Positions 6,754 to 10,858 of a DNA stretch of 10,858 nucleotides are shown in pieces (positions within the stretch are counted from its first letter, which is position 1; every line of letters begins with the position of its first letter). Under the pieces are notes generated by a model that was given only the letters and a program-made list of their open reading frames with translations, made no database searches and had not been told where the DNA came from. The translations under genes and the position numbers were made by a program. The stretch is from Deltaproteobacteria bacterium (GTDB lineage Bacteria; Desulfobacterota; DSM-4660; Desulfatiglandales; Desulfatiglandaceae): the NCBI GenBank assembly GCA_018644785.1, contig JABGPV010000177.1, forward strand, positions 1 through 10,858, read 5' to 3'.

Positions 6754-6778
6754 ACAAGCCAAACATGGAGAGAAAGTC

Positions 6779-8290
6779 ATGAAGGTAAATATTGGAGATT
6801 TTTTGATCAGACGGGCGACACTGTCGCCAACAAAGATCGGCCTGGTTTGCGATGACGTTCGTTTGACATTCGGTGAGATGAATGATCGTGCCAATCGACT
6901 GGCGAACGCTATGACAAAAATGGGTGTTAAACATGGTGATACAGTCGCGTTGCTGGCTTTCAATGAAAAGGAGTACTATGATATGTATTTCGGCCTGGGG
7001 AAAATAGGGGCCATTCTCACACCGGTTAATTACCGTCTGGCTGGGCCGGAAATGGCATATATTCTTGACGATTGCAAAGCCGATGTGTTTGTTTTCAGCA
7101 AGGATTTTATTGAAATCGTTGATTCATTTCGAAACGCCGTTCCAGCTGAAAAGTTTATTGCCATCTCCGACAGTCCGCCGGAATGGGCGGATTCCTTCGA
7201 GACGGTGATGAATGAATCATCAGCTGCGGAACCGGAACTCACTGGCGGTGACGATGATACACTGACCATCCTCTATACTTCCGGAACCACTGGCCGGCCT
7301 AAAGGCGCTGAACTCACCCACAACTATTTCTTCTGGACCTCGGTGAATATGATGTCGACCCTTGGCGTAACCGTCGGTGACAGTTCGGTGATTGCACTGC
7401 CATTGTTCCATATTGGCGGTCTGGCGGGACTTCCCTGGGGTGTGCATCAAGGAATGAAAATTGTTTTACAACGCAGTTTTGACCCCCAGGGATTTCTCGA
7501 AATCATCCAGGAAGAAAAGATATCCGGTTTCGGTGCGGTACCCGTACTCCTTGATTTCCTCAAATTGGTACCGGATTTTGAGAAGTATGACTTCAGCTCG
7601 GTTCAAACCATATTGGTGTACGCCGCCCCTGTACCGGTGACCCTGATCGAGGAGTACAACGAATCCGGCATCGAGGTCAGGCAGCTGTACGGCATGACAG
7701 AGGGCTGCCAGGGTACGGTTCTCGATTCTGAAAATGCGATCTCGAAAGCGGGTTCTTGTGGACGACCATTTTTCCACACCGAAATCAGGGTGGTTGACGA
7801 AAAAGGGGTGGATGTTGAACCAGAGGTTAAAGGTGAAGTACTGCTACGGTCACAAGTGATGATGAAGAGGTACTGGAACAAACCCGAAGCCACTGCCGAT
7901 ACCATCAAAGATGGTTGGCTCTATTCCGGAGATATCGGTCGGATGGATAAAGACGGATTTCTATATATCATGGACCGCAAGAAAGATATGATCATTTCCG
8001 GTGGCGAAAATATCTACCCGGCAGAAGTTGAGGACTATCTATTGAGAAATCTAAAGTTGGCGGACGTAGCTGTCATCGGTTACAACGATGACAGATGGGG
8101 GGAGTCTGTCAGAGCTGTCGTGGTGGTCAAACCGGGAGAACAATTGACTGAACAAGAGCTCATCAACTGGTGCCAGGATCAAATGGGGAAGTTTAAAATC
8201 CCTAAATCAGTCATCATCGTTGATGCCATCCCCAGAACTCCGACCGGTAAGATTCTAAAAAAAGACCTCAGGGAACAATACAATAAATAA
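6779..8290 (+). CDS. AMP-forming acyl-CoA synthetase (acid-CoA ligase)
   Basis: This 503-residue ANL-superfamily enzyme makes an acyl-AMP and then the CoA thioester from a carboxylic acid, ATP and CoA. Motifs are complete: the P-loop YTSGTTGRPKG at 166-176, YGMTEG at 304-309, YSGDIGRMDKDG with the ribose-binding Asp at 382-393, the hinge region RKKDMIISGGENIYPAEVED at 400-419 and the catalytic C-terminal Lys491 in RTPTGK. Length is standard for medium-chain or aromatic acid ligases. I chose the ATG at 6779 because GGAGAG lies 6 bases upstream and the protein then begins with the usual IGDFL segment. A TTG at 6740 would add 13 residues but runs through the dehydrogenase relic. It probably supplies the CoA ester for the mutase pathway. 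The acid is not identifiable. Confidence 0.94.
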   Translation: MKVNIGDFLIRRATLSPTKIGLVCDDVRLTFGEMNDRANRLANAMTKMGVKHGDTVALLAFNEKEYYDMYFGLGKIGAILTPVNYRLAGPEMAYILDDCKADVFVFSKDFIEIVDSFRNAVPAEKFIAISDSPPEWADSFETVMNESSAAEPELTGGDDDTLTILYTSGTTGRPKGAELTHNYFFWTSVNMMSTLGVTVGDSSVIALPLFHIGGLAGLPWGVHQGMKIVLQRSFDPQGFLEIIQEEKISGFGAVPVLLDFLKLVPDFEKYDFSSVQTILVYAAPVPVTLIEEYNESGIEVRQLYGMTEGCQGTVLDSENAISKAGSCGRPFFHTEIRVVDEKGVDVEPEVKGEVLLRSQVMMKRYWNKPEATADTIKDGWLYSGDIGRMDKDGFLYIMDRKKDMIISGGENIYPAEVEDYLLRNLKLADVAVIGYNDDRWGESVRAVVVVKPGEQLTEQELINWCQDQMGKFKIPKSVIIVDAIPRTPTGKILKKDLREQYNK

Positions 8291-8311
8291 CAGGTTTTCT
8301 TTTTAACGTTA

Positions 8312-8344
8312 CCCCCAAAGGTTTTTTTAAAAAACCCTTGGGGG
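8312..8344 (+). terminator. Strong hairpin ending the SDR-synthetase unit
   Basis: CCCCCAAAGG plus T6 pairs with A6 plus CCCTTGGGGG around a one-base apex. This makes a 16-position stem with one A-C mismatch, beginning 22 bases after the synthetase stop. No T-run follows the stem, but the T6/A6 tracts inside it and its position make it a likely terminator or transcript-end stabiliser. Confidence 0.7.
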
Positions 8345-8398
8345 AATATCAGGGGGAGACACTATGTCCCTGTCATTCGACAATAGGACCATCCACAA

Positions 8399-8560
8399 AT
8401 GACCACCAAAAAAGAAATCATTGCTTGTGCTACATCCATGATCTTGAAAGCTGCTGTAAACAAGGAAATTCTCTTCCTACGTGATCGCATCTAACAACTG
8501 GAAACCCAGATCAAGATTTCTCGAAAACAATTCCCTTCAACATCAAGTAAACCCAGATAC
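8399..8560 (+). pseudogene. Decayed ORF, possibly a transposase N-terminus relic
   Basis: An ATG at 8399 opens 31 codons (MTTKKEIIACATSM...NKEILFLRDRI) that end at TAA 8492-8494. The same frame continues with QLETQIKISRKQ and KPRYILKERL before the resemblance is lost. From memory, a coiled segment followed by K(P/K)RYxLKERL resembles the N-terminus of helix-turn-helix/integrase-core transposases common in Desulfobacterales. No DDE domain follows and no terminal inverted repeats were found. There is no convincing Shine-Dalgarno. It is best read as a broken remnant, with low certainty about the family. Confidence 0.35.
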
Positions 8561-8759
8561 ATTCTGAAAGAGAGGCTAAAAAGCCCTTTTCCAATCGTCT
8601 TGGTCTCCCAGATTTTCACCTTTTGTAATAGCTATATTCCGGCTTTTCAGTGGTCCCCTTATCGCCTAACAGGGACACACTGAACTCTCACGATTTTTTT
8701 ATAAAGAGCCTAAACCAGAAGGAAAACGGGAATGATGATTGTTTGTTTAAAAATTTAAA
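8561..8759. other. Non-coding stretch before the rhodanese promoter
   Basis: I see no gene, clear repeat or RNA signature in this AT-rich stretch. Both strands carry scattered stops. It may be the remainder of the decayed element described at 8399-8560. Confidence 0.4.
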
Positions 8760-8789
8760 TTGACTTCACAATTTCATAGAATCTATTAT
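8760..8789 (+). promoter_or_regulatory. Sigma70-like promoter for the rhodanese selenoprotein gene
   Basis: TTGACT (8760-8765) and TATTAT (8784-8789) are separated by 18 bases, each one mismatch from consensus, within AT-rich DNA. A start near 8796 would give a leader of about 100 bases. AGGGGA at 8888-8893 is the likely ribosome binding site for the ATG at 8896, though its spacing is short. Confidence 0.55.
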
Positions 8790-8895
8790 AGAAGTTGGAC
8801 GCTTGCTTTATATTGTGATCAAAAAGATATTGTAAACCGTTCAATGTAACTGATGATTGAAAAACTACTAAATCATTTTATAATTACAGGGGAAT

Positions 8896-10146
8896 ATGAT
8901 TAAAAAGACATTTCAATTGGCAATCGCGATTGCAGTTGTAACCTTAATGTTACCAAGCGGCGCAATGGCTGATAAGATTGTGGGCGTTGTAAAAAGTATC
9001 TCGAATAAAGCCAAGATGGTTGAGCTGGATGTTAAAGGCAAAACTGTCACGATTCCATTTAACAAATCGACTAAGTTCGTACCCAACAAGAAGACCATCA
9101 AGCCCAAGTTCAAAGTCATCGTTGAATTTGACAAGAACGGCCCGGCTAAGCTTATTAAGGCGAAGCTGGTGAAACTGCCCAAGGGTGTCACAGAAGCCAA
9201 GGTTGCTGATGTTAAAGCTCTTTTGGCTTCCGGCAAAGGGATCTTAATAGACTCCAGACCTGCTAAGCCATATGGGATGAACCACATTCATGGCGCAATC
9301 TCGATTCCGGTGTCGGAAATGAAGAAGCGCATGGCTGAGCTGGGAACTGATAAAAACATTCAACTGATCTTCTACTGCGGCGGTGTAACCTGAGGCATGA
9401 GCCCAAAAGCTGCAGGTCTTGCAGTAAAATCTGGTTTCATGAATGTTCAGGCGTTTATCGACGGTATGCCGGTATGGAAAAAGGCTAAAGGTCTTCTTTC
9501 CGTTAAAAGTGGTTGGATGGCCAAAAACCTGGCACCACATCTTGTGATCGTGGATGCCCGTTCCAAGGCTGCTCACGCAAAAGGACACATTAAGGGCGCT
9601 TACGCTTTTGATCGTGTTAAACTCAAGAAAAGCCTGAGAGGCTTGAAGAATAAAAAAGCGCCCGTTGTCGTTTACGGTAGCGGCATGAAAGATGCCGAGT
9701 CTGCTCGCATCGCCATCATCAAGAAAAAGTACAAGTCGGTAGCTGTTCTTGATGGCGGTTACAAGGCTTGGACTCAGAAAGGACTTCCAACCGCTAAAGG
9801 AAAGGCTCCTAAAAAGATCTCTTATGTGAAGAAGCTTGTTCCTGGCGCCATTAAGATTGCCGACTTCAAGAAGTTGGCTGCAAAAGGTGGAACAGTAATT
9901 CTGGATGTACGAACAGCCGCTGAAAGAGCGAAAGGCGCTATCAAAGGTTCCGTTCATATTCCTTTGGATCAATTGAAAGCCAACCTTGGCAAACTGAACA
10001 AGAAGAGCAAAATCATCGCACACTGTGCTTCTGGCGTTCGTGCTGGTACCAGTTACGAAATCCTGAAAGCTGCCGGCTTTGTTAAAGTTGGTTTCCTGGA
10101 TGCACGAATCAAAATCAAAAAGAAAGGTTCATTCACTATTGATTAA
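8896..10146 (+). CDS. Exported three-domain rhodanese, probable selenoprotein (TGA = Sec)
   Basis: Read through the TGA at 9391-9393, this is one 416-residue protein with selenocysteine at position 166. Residues 1-25 form a signal peptide (basic start, hydrophobic core, AMA cleavage site). A small Lys-rich beta domain (about 26-97) is followed by three rhodanese-like domains. Domain 1 (about 98-200) has DSRPAKPYGMNHIHGAISIP and the active loop FYCGGVT-U-GMSPKAA, with Cys161 at the usual catalytic position and Sec five residues later, where homologues I recall carry Cys. Domain 2 (about 210-300) keeps VDARSK and LDGGYKAW but its loop YGSGMKDAESA has no Cys. Domain 3 (about 315-416) has DVRTAAE and the catalytic loop HCASGVRA with Cys377. 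The frame stays open for 250 codons after the TGA with intact domain content, which argues against decay. A likely role is periplasmic handling of sulfane sulfur or redox. The gene stands alone. Confidence 0.85.
9391..9393 (+). other. In-frame TGA read as selenocysteine
   Basis: TGA lies between codons for CGGVT and GMSPKAA in one continuous rhodanese domain, at codon 166. Ending the protein here would remove the second half of domain 1. The next in-frame ATG (9397) starts inside the active loop, lacks a Shine-Dalgarno and would encode no signal peptide. Confidence 0.82.
9396..9441 (+). promoter_or_regulatory. Bacterial SECIS-like hairpin downstream of the TGA
   Basis: CTGCA (9410-9414) and TGCAG (9420-9424) form a perfect 5-base-pair stem capped by GGTCT. 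This is the same GCA-GGUCU-GC type apex as the E. coli fdhF SECIS bound by SelB. The loop starts 21 bases after the TGA, against 18 in fdhF. An outer pairing of CATGA (9396-9400) with TCATG (9437-9441), plus a few interior pairs, extends it into a longer imperfect hairpin. All of it is also coding sequence, as expected for bacterial SECIS elements. Confidence 0.8.
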
Positions 10147-10156
10147 TTGAACCTTA

Positions 10157-10180
10157 ACAGGTCTTTTTATAAAGACCTGT
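10157..10180 (+). terminator. Perfect hairpin after the rhodanese gene
   Basis: ACAGGTCTTT and AAAGACCTGT pair perfectly (10 base pairs) around TTAT, starting 10 bases after the stop. No T-run follows, so it is a weak intrinsic terminator or an mRNA 3'-end stabiliser. Confidence 0.6.
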
Positions 10181-10202
10181 ATGATCACGGTTTGCAGCAA
10201 AA

Positions 10203-10220
10203 GGGAGCTTAAAAGCTCCC
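10203..10220. terminator. Second short hairpin, possibly a minus-strand terminator
   Basis: GGGAGCTT-AA-AAGCTCCC is a perfect inverted repeat. On the minus strand it is followed by TTTTGC, which gives terminator form for transcripts arriving from the right. On the + strand no T-run follows. Confidence 0.45.
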
Positions 10221-10709
10221 TGATCCCCCAAAAAACCCCGTTAAGTCACGCATTTAAAGACTTCGCAGATATTTGTCGGCTGGTTTCCCATCCATCGTCC
10301 TCAGGCAGCGGTTCTATAGTAGTATTTGAGGACACCATGACCTATTTGAGCATAAAAAACGACTTTCCAAATTATCCATCCTAATCATTTTGTATTTGAA
10401 ATAAAATTGGAGGGAAAATGAAATTCTAAAATCCAAATTCATCGGGCCTTTACAATTGAATAACTATGAACGAATCAGATTGGTGAAGTTAGGTAAGCGG
10501 ATCGGTCTCAATGGCACCACACTCTCGTCAGTATTTCGTCAATCAATCGAAGGCGGTTTTTAGGAGACAGATCTATTCAGTATGTTAAGTCTTTCTATGA
10601 AACTAGAATTTAAGCGGATTTTGTTGCAGAGAACACACTCACGTCAGTTTTTCGTCAGTCACCGGGTGGGAATTTCCCTAGAGATGAATATTCAACTATC
10701 TGATTTAAC
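10221..10709. other. Gene-less stretch with a pair of direct repeats
   Basis: No reading frame here looks like a protein. The longest (10181-10384, 67 codons) has low-complexity composition, spans the hairpins and has no ribosome binding site. The notable content is the pair of 28-base direct repeats at 10518-10545 and 10634-10661, each preceded by AAGCGGAT. Confidence 0.6.
10518..10661. repeat. Pair of 28-base imperfect direct repeats
   Basis: Copies at 10518-10545 and 10634-10661 match at 25 of 28 positions (CACACTC, CGTCAGT, TTTCGTCA and TCA blocks). Within each, CGTCA occurs twice. Both are preceded at about 21-23 bases by AAGCGGAT (10495-10502 and 10613-10620), so the true repeat unit is about 50 bases on a 116-118 base period. 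They could be protein-binding repeats or relics of a duplication. Confidence 0.65.
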
Positions 10710-10737
10710 TGGTCGGAGTGAGAGGATTTGAACCTCT
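10710..10737 (-). tRNA. Isolated tRNA 3' end (T-arm, acceptor strand, CCA), possible att site
   Basis: On the minus strand the sequence gives a T-stem AGAGG, loop TTCAAAT and CCTCT, then CACTCCG, discriminator A and CCA, which is exactly the last part of a tRNA gene. The complementary CGGAGTG acceptor strand, D-arm and anticodon arm are absent upstream in tRNA sense (10738 onward). The CxCTCCGACCA end most resembles tRNA-Pro, from memory. Such fragments are left when elements integrate into tRNA 3' ends. In that model the element lies at higher coordinates, beyond the window. Confidence 0.65.
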
Positions 10738-10858
10738 AAGGGCGTATAGGACAGATTTATTGAATGATTTAAAACAGGCACAATTTTTTTACTCCCAAAA
10801 ACGTGACTTTGAGTGTTTTTTCCCTTTGTTGTTGATATTACTTCCTTTATATTACTAT
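10738..10858. other. AT-rich tail with no recognised feature
   Basis: This stretch is AT-rich with T-runs. I see no gene, tRNA body or integrase start within it. If the tRNA 3' fragment is an attachment scar, this would be the edge of the inserted element. Confidence 0.35.

Noticed and set aside
6740..6778. TTG 6740 start for the acyl-CoA synthetase, adding 13 residues
   Set aside because: The ATG at 6779 has a better-placed GGAGAG and gives the family's usual N-terminus.
8896..9393. Pseudogene by nonsense mutation
   Set aside because: The downstream 250 codons are open, with intact motifs, and a SECIS-like hairpin sits at the right distance. A decayed gene would not be expected to show these together.
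9244..10023. Long minus-strand ORF of 259 codons
   Set aside because: It is the antisense shadow of the rhodanese gene, with no ribosome binding site or family motif.
9397..10146. Separate gene starting at ATG 9397
   Set aside because: It would begin inside the active loop of a rhodanese domain, has no Shine-Dalgarno and lacks a signal peptide. Read-through of TGA 9391-9393 explains it better.
10181..10384. 67-codon ORF after the rhodanese gene
   Set aside because: It starts next to the first hairpin, overlaps the second, lacks a ribosome binding site and shows no recognisable protein pattern.

Overview
The window reads like the chromosome of a strictly anaerobic, probably sulfate-reducing member of the Desulfobacterota (Desulfobacterales-like). 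This is an inference. It rests on a B12-dependent acyl-CoA mutase module, an apparent selenocysteine codon with a bacterial-type SECIS hairpin, and a secreted multi-rhodanese protein. All convincing genes lie on the + strand.

Region 1 (1-311) is a repeat-rich leader. Parts of it recur in inverted orientation at about 5567-5700. Region 2 (312-5517) carries a MeaB-type GTPase chaperone, the large and small (cobalamin-binding) subunits of a divergent coenzyme-B12-dependent acyl-CoA mutase, a small SCP2-like protein, an alpha/beta hydrolase and a TetR-family regulator. A long nested palindrome followed by T6 separates the two mutase subunit genes. Region 3 (5518-5885) is a 368-base intergenic stretch full of repeats and palindromes. 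Region 4 (5886-8290) holds an SDR dehydrogenase, a short apparent relic of an acyl-CoA dehydrogenase and an AMP-forming acyl-CoA synthetase, closed by a strong hairpin at 8312-8344. The simplest reading of regions 2-4 is a catabolic island. A carboxylic acid is activated to its CoA ester, rearranged by the B12 mutase (loaded and protected by the MeaB homologue), then oxidised by the SDR and handled by the hydrolase, under TetR control. In a by-eye alignment the mutase lacks almost every substrate-contacting residue of methylmalonyl-CoA mutase, so its substrate is unknown and may be new.

Region 5 (8291-8895) contains the hairpin, a decayed ORF that may be a transposase relic, and a good sigma70-like promoter. 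Region 6 (8896-10146) is one gene interrupted by an in-frame TGA at 9391-9393. I read it as an exported three-domain rhodanese selenoprotein. The TGA lies five codons after a Cys in a CGG motif, and the sequence just downstream folds into a hairpin with a GGTCT loop, as in the E. coli fdhF SECIS. An automatic annotation would split it into two genes. Region 7 (10147-10858) has no credible gene. It holds two perfect hairpins, a pair of 28-base direct repeats and an isolated 3' end of a tRNA gene (minus strand), which looks like an integration-site scar.
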